A program made the position numbers and the translations under genes. Shown piece after piece: positions 32,439-64,000 of a DNA stretch of 64,000 bases. The stretch spans positions 446,501-510,500 of the forward strand of contig JACYXH010000232.1 in NCBI GenBank assembly GCA_026745465.1, written 5' to 3'. The DNA comes from Lota lota. Lineage: Eukaryota > Chordata > Actinopteri > Gadiformes > Lotidae. Position 1 is the stretch's first letter. Every line of letters starts with the position of its first letter. The notes below the pieces were generated by a model. It did no database searches. It saw nothing but the letters and a program-made list of their open reading frames with translations, and was not told the DNA's origin.

Positions 32439-34758
32439 TTATGACTTCTTTAGCAATAGTTGGCCCTTTGGTTTGAGTAGCAGAGACTTTTGGTGAGCCT
32501 CCTTTCGTTTAGCTTCTTCCTGTTTCTGTTGCCATGACTCCATCCCCTTATCTACCTCTTCGCTGAGCATCACTACGCGTCTCTGAGAGGAACAGAGAGG
32601 ACAAAGACGGGTCAAACCAGGGGTTTAAGTGAATAGGTCCTATGTGGTCATATAAAAAGACAAAGAAGAAAAATTAATATAAACACTTAGCCAAGCATTC
32701 TCCTAAAGCAGCCGTTGACGTAACAATGTTGAGCTAAATCTAATCATGGCAAGGCATTGGCTCTGCTTTATGTAGAGTCCAGTCTGAAGCGGTTTAAACT
32801 AATCTTAGGGGTGGGGGGGTGAGCTAAATAATAATGATAATGCAATACAACATAACAAACAATACAACAACAACAACAACAACAACAACAACGACGACAA
32901 TATCGAAACAGACCAATGGAAACAAAGAAACAAAAAGGTACTCACTGCTAATGCCTCTCTCTCTTGCTTTCTCCTCAGCTGACCCTTGAGCAGAGGGGCT
33001 GGTCTTCCATCTGTGAACCATAAACTCCATTAGAAACTGGCCTGAGGTAGCAACCAGCTAGCAGACGTCATGATGCACAGGCCCTATAGGCCCTAAGAGG
33101 AGTCCACTGCTCCCTGGTACATAAAAGTGCATAACAGCAGCAGAGCCACAATAAGTGCTATGAGCAACACCGGTGTTTGTCCTATCACGCCCCTGGGAAA
33201 AGGATCTATGGGGTGCCGTAGAAGCATGAGGAAAGCTGTGCTTCGGCCGGGTGCGACTGCAATCTGTATCAGGCGCACTCTGGTGGATGAACATCAAATT
33301 ACACAAGACCAGACCGAGTCTGAACACCCTACAGCAAGATGGCCTTACACCCGACCTGGTTCTGGCCTTACACCCGACCTGGTTCTGGCCTTACACCCGA
33401 CCTGGTTCTGGCCTTACACCCGACCTGGTTCTGGCCTTACACCCGACCTGGTTCTGGCCTTACACCCGACCTGGTTCTGGCCTTACACCCGACCTGGTTC
33501 TGGCCTTACACCCGACCTGGTTCTGGCCTTACACCCGACCTGGTTCTGGCCTTACACCCGACCTGGTTCTGGCCTTACACCCGACCTGGTTCTGGCCTTA
33601 CACCCGACCTGGTTCTGGCCTTACACCCGACCTGGTTCTGGCCTTACACCCGACCTGGTTCTGGCCTTACACCCGACCTGGTTCTGGCCTTACACCCGAC
33701 CTGGTTCTGGCCTTACACCCGACCTGGTTCTGGCCTTACACCCGACCTGGTTCTGGCCTTACACCCGACCTGGTTCTGGCCTTACAGCCGACCTGGTTCT
33801 TTATGACATGTATTCTGAATTCACTGGAAGTCGCATTGGATAAAAGTGTCGGCAAGTCACGGAGACGTACCACTTGTTTGGCGCTTCTCCTGGCCTATTA
33901 TGAGCTACATTGAGCTGTCATCGTCCTTATGTAAATTAAAGGACATCATAGTTACCTGCATACGACCAATCAGGCAGGTCTGTCAAAGGTCCATATTCTG
34001 TACCAGACGGAGCTAATCCATGTCTGTGAAGAACATCATTTGCGATTCAATATTACAATTCCGTACAAGAGAAATAGGATAGAAATCATTTGCATGTCAA
34101 AACTCAAATCTGTATTCATACATCCTAGGTGTTTAAAATGTATTCAATGTAATAATCCAATGCATGTATTACATTACACTGTGCATTCGGTGGATGGAAA
34201 AAAAAACAGCTTTAAACCAAGCAATCTAAAACTCTTCGAAGTCATGTACAAAAACTTACTCCATTCTCCACTTCTTCCCCGCTTGTGTCGCAGATGTTGT
34301 ACCGAAAGAACGCCTGGAACATCTCAAAACTAGAAATAAGATCGGTCAATCAATCCCGGTCAAACAATGGTTGAATGTCATTATAAGTTAACGTTAAGTA
34401 TCGAACCGAAAGCTGACATAGGCAGAAAACGCATTTACCATGACCCCCTGAACTATACAACAGTGTCCCTATAACACACAGTTGTGTTCAGGAAATGGAT
34501 CAGACAAATGCAAAAGTAATAGTAGTAGCATGCTGGCGTTTACAAATGGCAGAAGGTTAGCAGCAGGGAAAGCTTTAGCACAATGTTACTTATGTAACCA
34601 GTGAATGCGTGAATAAATCTAAAGGCAGGCCGTGTTGAAGTAAACGAAGGCAACATTGAAGGACATCGAATTCCCGCTGTTTCGATCATTAAAAAGGGCA
34701 AAATTGGTCGGTAACCTCCCTTACCTGAGCAGCAAAACGTCTTGATGGGGGCCGCCAT
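32439..34758 (-). CDS. mrpl52: Mitochondrial ribosomal protein L52 (mrpl52), five exons
   Basis: Encodes a protein of the large mitochondrial ribosomal subunit. Exons on the minus strand: 34725-34758, 34260-34329, 33956-34023, 32946-33010 and 32439-32582. All have GT-AG borders and matching phases, for 126 residues (human about 123). The N-terminus [20 protein letters not shown] is rich in Arg/Ser and lacks acidic residues, as expected of a mitochondrial presequence. The conserved core then reads [53 protein letters not shown] and [15 protein letters not shown], closely following human MRPL52. The tail is Lys/Gln/Glu-rich and ends LLLKKS. It is tail-to-tail with mmp14, a pairing also seen next to human MMP14. 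The start codon lies in AAGATGGCGGC, a YY1-type site. A 460-bp minisatellite fills much of the intron between exons 3 and 4. Confidence 0.95.
33341..33800. repeat. 23-bp minisatellite, exactly 20 units, mrpl52 intron
   Basis: Twenty essentially identical 23-bp copies containing ttacacccgacctggttc. Only the last copy differs (acagccg). Because 23 is not a multiple of 3, the array stays open in all three plus frames and makes spurious repetitive ORFs. Confidence 0.98.
33803..33852 (+). mobile_element. SINE 3'-tail-like fragment
   Basis: ggaagtcgcattggataaaa and the following gtgtcggcaag resemble the tail shared by many teleost SINEs/LINEs (aagtcgctttggataaaagc type). It directly follows the 23-bp minisatellite. 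No tRNA head is visible. Confidence 0.55.
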
Positions 34759-35558
34759 CTTGGCTGCACTATTTCGACCTTGCCACTAGGTGGGGCCAAC
34801 GGCCTTGGTTTTCGGAGAAAGCGGAGCACAACATTGTGTTGTTATCCTTTAATTATCTGCTTAATGCTAACCTTAAGTGTAGGGTGCGTTCATTCCCCGG
34901 GTTTGGGAAAGGTTTACTGAATAAAATAGTGAACCGTTTGTCTACTTTGTCTTTTTCTATGCATCAGGGGCATTGACTTTGGACAAGGAGCCTAAATAAA
35001 TGATGTTATATGGTTGAAGAATTATGAAAATGGTAGACATTCATAATGTAACTTTTTACTTCATTTGAAATTGGGAAGTAGTAAAGACGAAGCCGAAAAG
35101 GCAGACAATGGAGACAATAATGATATAAAGTATAGGCCTACACGTTCAACAATGTCTGAAACTATGTACGCTTATTCATTAAACATTACTCCACTAAATA
35201 GATCATGTTTTTCAATTGACAATAAATGCAAGGATTTGTGTAGCATAGTAACCTGTTACAACAATAAAAGGCTGTTAACCTTGCATTTCACCCAGAATAT
35301 GGATGTTCCCTTTAATAGTGTAGCTCTCGGTCTGTGGGGAAGGTGTGTTTTGTCCTATGAAGTGTACATGTTTGTCTGTGTGTCTTTCCCTGGATTATCG
35401 CTAAACTGTCAGGCCATGTTCTCTAAACCTGTGCATGCATATTTGATCACTCAGTGGTCAGGTACACTGTGACTTTTGTACTCTTCTTAGGGCCTAATGG
35501 CATTCCAGTCTACTCTCGCACTCTTTCACTCTCTCACGCAGGCGCGCACGCACGCACA

Positions 35559-35607
<49 letters not shown>

Positions 35608-36497
35608 TTAACGTGTAATTAATGTTTTCATCTACACCGTTAATATGTCAACGTGTTGGCAGGGACACTGTGGAAACTGTGTTAAAAACCATTTATGTGG
35701 CTTTTAAAAGTATTGTTTTTGTATAGCAGTGCTAACACTAAGCCCTGAAGAATTTCTATGTTCGCTTTTCAGACAAGTCCTCACTCGCAGTGAACGGGAC
35801 AAACGCGCGCGTTTGGAAGGCAGGAACTCCAGTGAACCGCAAGGGCAATGAAAGGCTTCGGAGTCAAAGGAGGGGGCTTCAGGGCAGACAAAACGAGGAG
35901 ACTGCCGAACAAGCCGGGAAAACAAGTTGCACTTTATATTGACCTACTTGGTCTCCGTTAACTGCCACAAAACAGCAGGAAACACGACTAACAAATGCCG
36001 ACCAGTCTTGAAATAGCGGCGGAATGTTTACTTAGTATCGTCCTTGGAGAACGCATACACGCCGAAAAAAAAGGCACCAGCCAGACCACTCATGCATCTC
36101 CTTCCGCACATTCCACAGGCTGGTGGTACAATAAAGTAGTTCGATTGTCTAAACAGAAGTTAAAAAAAAAGTAACATTCCAATTTAAGTGGGTAGAATTT
36201 GCACGTTTGGTCGTTTTAAACCTCAAAGATTGCGTTTATTTGCCTTTTTAATTAGAAAATTTTAAACAGAAGCCCTGAACAAAATAAAACAACGCTGCTT
36301 AATATGAATCCAACGAAGGAATGGTTTGCGTTGCTTCAGCCTAACTAAACCTCTTTAATGTATACGTTGTATTTTATAGAGGTTTCGCTGGTTACGTTAC
36401 ATTCACTGATGGAGGTGGATGTCCCATTCGTTTACATAGGTACATCGTTCGCAGCGCTGCTTTGGAGCAATGCATGCTATTTATTGTGTGGCTGTAC

Positions 36498-36587
<90 letters not shown>

Positions 36588-37818
36588 GTGGAGCTGCCGT
36601 CCACGCTCAGCCATGGCGTTTCGCCACAGGGTGGAGTGGGCATCCACCGGGAAAGCTGAGCCCGTGAATGACGAAATAAATGGCTGGTGGAAAGGTGTCC
36701 CGGCACGGAGGGGGGAACGAGCAACCGCTGACTGATAAAGGGAGAGAGGGGGAGGTAAGTAATTTAGGGGAAGAAAGAAACAAAGTGACTGAACGTGCAA
36801 GGCGCTCCTGGAAGGATTTGCTGTTTTAATGTAATCTCCTGCGACTCGCATTCGGCCGCACTGGTGGATAAAATGTAACTCCTGCCTTCAACTTGTACTC
36901 CCACAGAGAGCTTTTCGGCTCGTTTGTTCCGATTCAAGACGGGCTCCTTTCGAAAACGCCGATGAAAGAAGCCGAGGACGGATGTGTCCAGCGTCGTTTG
37001 GTATCTCCACTCTTCCACATGTTTGTACTTTTTAATATCTCGTCCAGAAACCAATAGCGAAATCTCCTGTTTTAAAGCGTGGACACAAAGGCTTTATTAT
37101 TATAATTTAAAAAAATATTCAGTAGACGAGAAGTAACGCGTTGTCCCAAGCTTCCCCGCACTGAGCTGGGCAAGAAGAACGATGCCTAACTGCTCATTAT
37201 AACTCGTATGTTCACAACGACGGCCGAGGTAAAAAGGGGCCTGTAAATGGATACGGGGGATGTGCTAAGGTGAGTCCCTGTGACCGCTATCTGAGCTCCC
37301 ATCCACGCTGTTATGATATGGTAGCAAGAGGATGCAGGTGGGGCCACAACCGATGCCTTCAGCTATAGCTATAGCTTAAGAAACGTGGCTTTGGTCCTTA
37401 TTTACTTTCTTTAATTGTTACTTTGTTTTTCGTTTTCTTCATTCGCTCTCCGTTGAGTTGACTCGGGCCACTTTTGGAAGTCCGATGGATTCTTCTTCAC
37501 CCATGGCTGCTGAGGTCCATGGATCTTCCGCTGGATGAGTGACATGTAGCAACCCTGAAATGTCGTAAACGTTTTTTTCTTTATTATTTATCTTGTCGTA
37601 TTTATTGTGTACATAGCCACGGGCACTAGAGGTGTTCATCATTTCAACAGAACAGCCACTCTCAACCGTTGCCTTTCAAGTGCTGCGCTGAGACTGCTGT
37701 GGGGACTTAGTGTTTATGAAGTGCTGCCGCTGGTCCCCTAAAGCGCAGCTCTCAAAGAAGCCAGTAGTGAAACGTTGGTAAACGCAGTATATAAAAAAAA
37801 AAAAAAACGGACTCGATC
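34759..37818. promoter_or_regulatory. Upstream region between divergent mrpl52 and ajuba
   Basis: About 3 kb between the mrpl52 ATG and the ajuba ATG. It holds CA (35562-35604) and GT (36500-36585) microsatellites and becomes richer in GC towards ajuba. Promoters of both genes must lie here, but no individual element can be assigned with confidence. Confidence 0.45.
36500..36585. repeat. (GT)43 microsatellite upstream of ajuba
   Basis: Perfect GT array about 1.2 kb upstream of the ajuba start codon. Confidence 0.96.

Positions 37819-46170
<8,352 letters not shown>

Positions 46171-46198
<28 letters not shown>
46171..46198. repeat. C28 homopolymer abutting the ajuba stop codon
   Basis: Twenty-eight C residues begin at the base after the TAA of ajuba and open its 3'UTR. 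Confidence 0.92.
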
Positions 46199-46201
<3 letters not shown>

Positions 46202-46671
46202 CCCTCCCCAACATACGGGAGGAATCCTGTGCACCGTTATGTACATTCCAGTCTCATTAATATTACAGCCTGGTCCCGTCTCACCCGGCTGGTCCACATT
46301 TCAACTCCTGGGGTTATGAAAATATATTTTATACTGTTGAGGAACAATACCCCCCATGCCACCATCATGGGGGTCGACTACGGTCTTGCAGACCCGTTTA
46401 ATCACAAGTAACACCTGCTGCATTATGTTTGTATTACTGTACTATAGTTATATGGGGGGAGGGGGGGCAGAGGGGGAACTACTGCTTTTCTTTTATTTTT
46501 TTTACCTCTTGCCCCCTCCCCCGGTCTGCTGTACAACAACAGTGGCTATTTGCGTTTTGTATATTTAATATTATGGTTAGCAAAGAATTTGCACTTAAAA
46601 AAAAAAAAGTACGTTTACTGTAAGAGATGTTAAGTGAATCTGTACAAATTGAAAACATTCCCGTTGTATGT

Positions 46672-46677
46672 AATAAA
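46672..46677 (+). terminator. ajuba: Poly(A) signal AATAAA for ajuba
   Basis: AATAAA about 500 bp after the ajuba stop, with cleavage expected near 46690-46700. Confidence 0.65.
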
Positions 46678-46839
46678 TGGTTCAAATCAAACCCTGTGTA
46701 AGTTGCTGTGGCTGCGGGTTGCCTTGTGACCAAGAGATGGCAGTCAAGTCCACAGTATTCGACTGTAACTGTAGGTTTACATTCATAAGCTACATGTAAC
46801 ATACTAAAATACTTTGTAGAGGAAAGAAAAGTCAGTGCC

Positions 46840-47981
46840 AATTTTACTCTTTATTTGTACATTAAGCACTTTCAAAAAACAAAAACAGTTTTTCAAATAA
46901 AATCAGCAAATCATATTTTTTTAAACTCCCCTTTCACTCTATTTTAAAGGATGGACTAGAAATTTCCCTTAAATATATTGATTGACTTTAGTAATAAAGG
47001 GGGCATTTCATCCAGGGGTTGGGGAAGGGATCAGGGTTAGGGCTGATAACATAACAACATGGCGGCCATAAAAAACACATTGAAATTAAAATGCGCGCCG
47101 ATCCACTGCGCAGAGGCAACGCACAAATGACCCAGTCCCAAATGACCAGCAACTACACCACATTTTCCTAGAGTGGTTTCCAGTGTGCCACAGACCTGGG
47201 CTAACTTTTAAGGGGGACGGGGGACGGGGGGGGGGGGACAAAAAGCTAGCGACCTGTACAGCTTTTGGAAAGGTCGAATAAAAAAAAAAAAGTACTAAAA
47301 ATCAAAGCCATGTGCTTCACCTGTACATTTGCCAACACGTGAGAAATGAAGATGAGTTCATGGGGTTTCACTGCAGGGGCAGTGGAACACTTAAAACAAG
47401 TTTCTAGCATCTTGTTTTTCCCTTCTGGTCGGGGGAGTTCTATTTTGGGAGCGACTCTTATTACAGACTGCAGAAAAAACCCTCAGCGAGCCCAAAACCA
47501 CCAAACCCCACCCCAGCCCCCCACCCCGCCACCCCCCCACCCCTCCACCCCCCCACCCCGCTCCTTCCACCAGCGCAGAGGAGGCCGACTGGTTCCTGAT
47601 GCGAGCGGGTCTCCTCTCATGGCTCTCGTCGTTTTATTTTATACAAACTTAGAGCTACGGGCCTCAAGAACAAAACATCAAGTAAGAAAAAAGGGAACTT
47701 AGAGAAACATTGTGAGTATAAAACCATAGTGATGGGCTAACGCTCACTACACAGCTACATTAAACCATTATTTCACTCAAAACAAGAGAAACCTACTGGA
47801 CCAACGCGCCACCCGGACCCCGGCTTCCACGAGCGAACGGGCCGGACCGCGGTGGGAACGAGGAGCGCGAGGAAAACCAGCACCGGGAAAACAAACGGGC
47901 CGTTCCCGTCGGACACACTCCGCGTCCCGACAAACGCGCTCGGTGCGCTCCACTTCTCCCCCTCGAGGGCGCCACCGGGCC
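46840..47981 (-). other. acin1: acin1 3' untranslated region
   Basis: Non-coding sequence after the acin1 stop (47982-47984), with a G-run near 47228-47238 and C/A-rich tracts near 47505-47560. A longer frame reaching 47777 exists but loses the expected RS-type C-terminus. Confidence 0.55.
46850..46855 (-). terminator. acin1: Poly(A) signal AATAAA for acin1
   Basis: TTTATT on the plus strand reads AATAAA on the acin1 strand. It gives a 3'UTR of about 1.1 kb and places the two convergent 3' ends within about 150 bp of each other. Confidence 0.6.
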
Positions 47982-61842
<13,861 letters not shown>

Positions 61843-64000
61843 GAAATGCTCCGTCGTAATCGTTTATTCCGGTTGGGCGTATGTTGAAATGGGCGACGCG
61901 AAGCACGGCTGCCTTTTACACTGCGTCGGCCTCACAGATGCGATGCGTGCGCGACGGCCATGTTGGCTAGCGAGACGTGAATGAACGGAGGGAGGGAGCG
62001 GGGCGAGGACCGGCTTCTTCTCAGTACCACGCCGCGTGGAGGGCTGTCGCGCGGAACGCCTGACCAGAAATACAGCCAGCTCCACGGGAATCTGAATCCG
62101 GCGTTGCTGGCGTGCACGCATCATTAGTCAACGTTGTATCGTAGGAGTCAGCCAACTTGGTAACGAGTCGATTTACTGCGACTTATTTCTTCAAATAGCT
62201 ACATTATAAATTGTTATCATACCTGCAAATCGTCCCTATTAAACACATCTGTTTCATGACAATGTATTTCGAAATGGATGAGATGAGTCCTCGCCCATTG
62301 GCATACAACTGTACTGTGTTAACAGGGAGATCCTGTATTTCTGATTCAAACACATTGTTTGCAGTGCTAACACAAAACACAGGATATTGCCCTTCATGCT
62401 TGAAACCCAGTGTCAGGTAGGGCATTTGCATACAGGAAGGGCCACATCCCAACCCCATTTAAGTCAAAACCCAGAGTCCATCATAAATGTTTCTTTTATC
62501 ATAAACCCCATCAATGAAAGCCGAGTTGTCGATCAAACAAAAAAACCTGAAAAATGCAAAGCTGAAGGCTCACACTAATATGATATTGAAATGGACACGT
62601 ATTCATATATAAATAATGGAGGATTAACGAAATGAGGAACACAGGCACTGGTGTTGATTTAAATATATCCAACTGCCAGCTCCCCCCGTCCCCGTCCCGT
62701 CCTGTCCCCGTCCTGTCCCCGTCCCGTCCCCCCGTGATTGCATTCCTTCATGACACAGACCTAAGGACATTGACAAAGTTAAACAAGTCCTGTGCAAATT
62801 GAGATTCACACAGAAATGCTTCTGCCAATGTTTCCGGTAGTTCAACCTTGGCCTGAGGCTACACACACGAACCCCGGGGAAGAAATGGTTAATAGTAAAA
62901 CAGCGCTTAGATCGTGACAAAGGTCCTTTAGCACGGGCTTTAGACCAATGCAACTTGACAGGGGAGACAGTGAATTTATACAGTTTTAAGTATGTGTGCT
63001 CTCAAGGAAATATGCATCTCTCGACAACTCTTGGTCCACCATAAGCTATGTGAAATTACTTTTAATAAACGTAATGTCTTATGGGATGGCTATGTTGGTG
63101 TTCATTTCCATTTGTGTTCACCGGTGATGTGAACGTGTGTGTGGCAGGGCAGTGTGTAGTTTAGTGTGTGCTTCATTGATAGTGGCCTTTTCAGTGGATT
63201 TCCTTTAAATTTTCCCTTTTATCTATTGAAACCGTCTCCTTTTCAAATGTGATTATCCTTTATGTATTATCGGTTTCTGTTTTCTAAAATAAAATACAAG
63301 AAGCAACGTAAAACACCATGCTATTTTGACACTTTTTTTTATGATACTTCATTTAGTAAGGCTAAAATTAATCAATACAATTCTGGCCATCGTAAACGAT
63401 TCAGCTCTGCACCGTCGTGTGGTTGGTTAATGCACACTTAAAGGGTGGGATTAGTCCCAATGATCACCATTGGTTTTTCAGGTTCAAAGGTCCACACAAG
63501 TGTTTTATACTAAGTGCTCGTGTGAGATGGCCTGATGTCTACTGCAAAACATCTTTAACCAATCAGATGTGTTAGATCTTGGCCATTAGCCCACCATATT
63601 ATGCACTGCTTGGATTTAAACCTACGATTTCAGAACATACAAGAGGCCACTTGAGCTAGATTTCCACTGCTCTGGCTTCTATGCCTGTGACTACGTACAT
63701 CAAAATCCAGTGCAATATCGTCTGCAGCTATTTTGTTCTCTTCCTCATGTGTCTTCACACCTACGGGATTAGAAATGGGTGATGCCCTTTTCTAGGACAA
63801 CTTTAGACCGACCGATGTTAAATATGGGCTTGAAACTCAGTTTGTAGTAGATATACATGACTCTACAACAAAAGGTGACTCCACTCACAGGAATGACTAG
63901 CCAGTTGTACTGCTGTGGGCGACATGTGGATCTGTGTTTTATTTGTTGGAGAGAATAATGATTATGACGGACCTTTCTGCCTTCTGGCGTGGCGCTGCTT
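61843..64000. other. Region upstream of the acin1 short-isoform start
   Basis: The first few hundred bases should contain the promoter and 5'UTR of the short acin1 transcript. If long isoforms exist, their upstream exons lie in or beyond this stretch. SSATPEGRK followed by a GT at the extreme right end (minus strand, about 63973-63999) is not enough to call an exon. Otherwise nothing is recognised. Confidence 0.45.

Noticed and set aside
33127-33913. Long plus-strand frames with repeats of the type [18 protein letters not shown]
   Set aside because: They come from the 20 x 23-bp minisatellite; the unit is not a multiple of three, so all frames stay open. The region is an mrpl52 intron.
61864-62124. 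Arg-rich minus-strand frame upstream of acin1
   Set aside because: Lies in the CpG-rich 5' region, does not join the acin1 frame (an in-frame stop precedes the ATG) and has no family match.

Overview
The window is vertebrate nuclear DNA, almost certainly from a ray-finned (teleost) fish. It holds five multi-exon, protein-coding genes with GT-AG introns. The encoded proteins match vertebrate families clearly, but introns are compact and crowded with simple repeats, poly-G/poly-C homopolymers and minisatellites. The very high microsatellite density resembles gadiform (cod-like) fish, but that is only an inference. The five genes (lrp10, mmp14, mrpl52, ajuba, acin1) all have human orthologues at 14q11.2, so this is a conserved synteny block with rearranged order and orientation.

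Layout: 1-774 is intergenic. lrp10 lies on the minus strand (3'UTR from about 775, stop at 2166, exons up to about 10040). mmp14 is divergent to it on the plus strand (ATG 11968, stop 24853, ten exons, long 3' region). About 25-32 kb is 3'UTR or intergenic sequence full of repeats. mrpl52 is on the minus strand (34758 to 32439, five exons), and is tail-to-tail with mmp14. ajuba is on the plus strand (37819-46170, eight exons), head-to-head with mrpl52. acin1 is on the minus strand (61842 to 47982, twelve exons, short-isoform type start), tail-to-tail with ajuba: their poly(A) signals are only about 170 bp apart. An unassigned but convincing minus-strand terminal coding exon (57866-58033) sits inside an acin1 intron. 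The last 2 kb lies upstream of the acin1 start and shows no supported gene.

The genes do not form one pathway. lrp10 encodes an endosomal/TGN sorting receptor, mmp14 a membrane-anchored collagenase, mrpl52 a mitoribosome subunit, ajuba a LIM scaffold of junctions and Hippo signalling, and acin1 an RNA-binding exon-junction/ASAP component. The most interesting signals are architectural. Single exons in lrp10, acin1 and ajuba are flanked by complementary dinucleotide arrays. Uninterrupted poly-C tracts of 19-27 nt act as the polypyrimidine tract of several acceptors. One minisatellite forms an AG-free zone of over 300 nt upstream of the last acin1 acceptor. There are also perfect intronic hairpins, and apparent one-base frame breaks in homopolymers (acin1, lrp10, ajuba) that look more like assembly error than gene decay.
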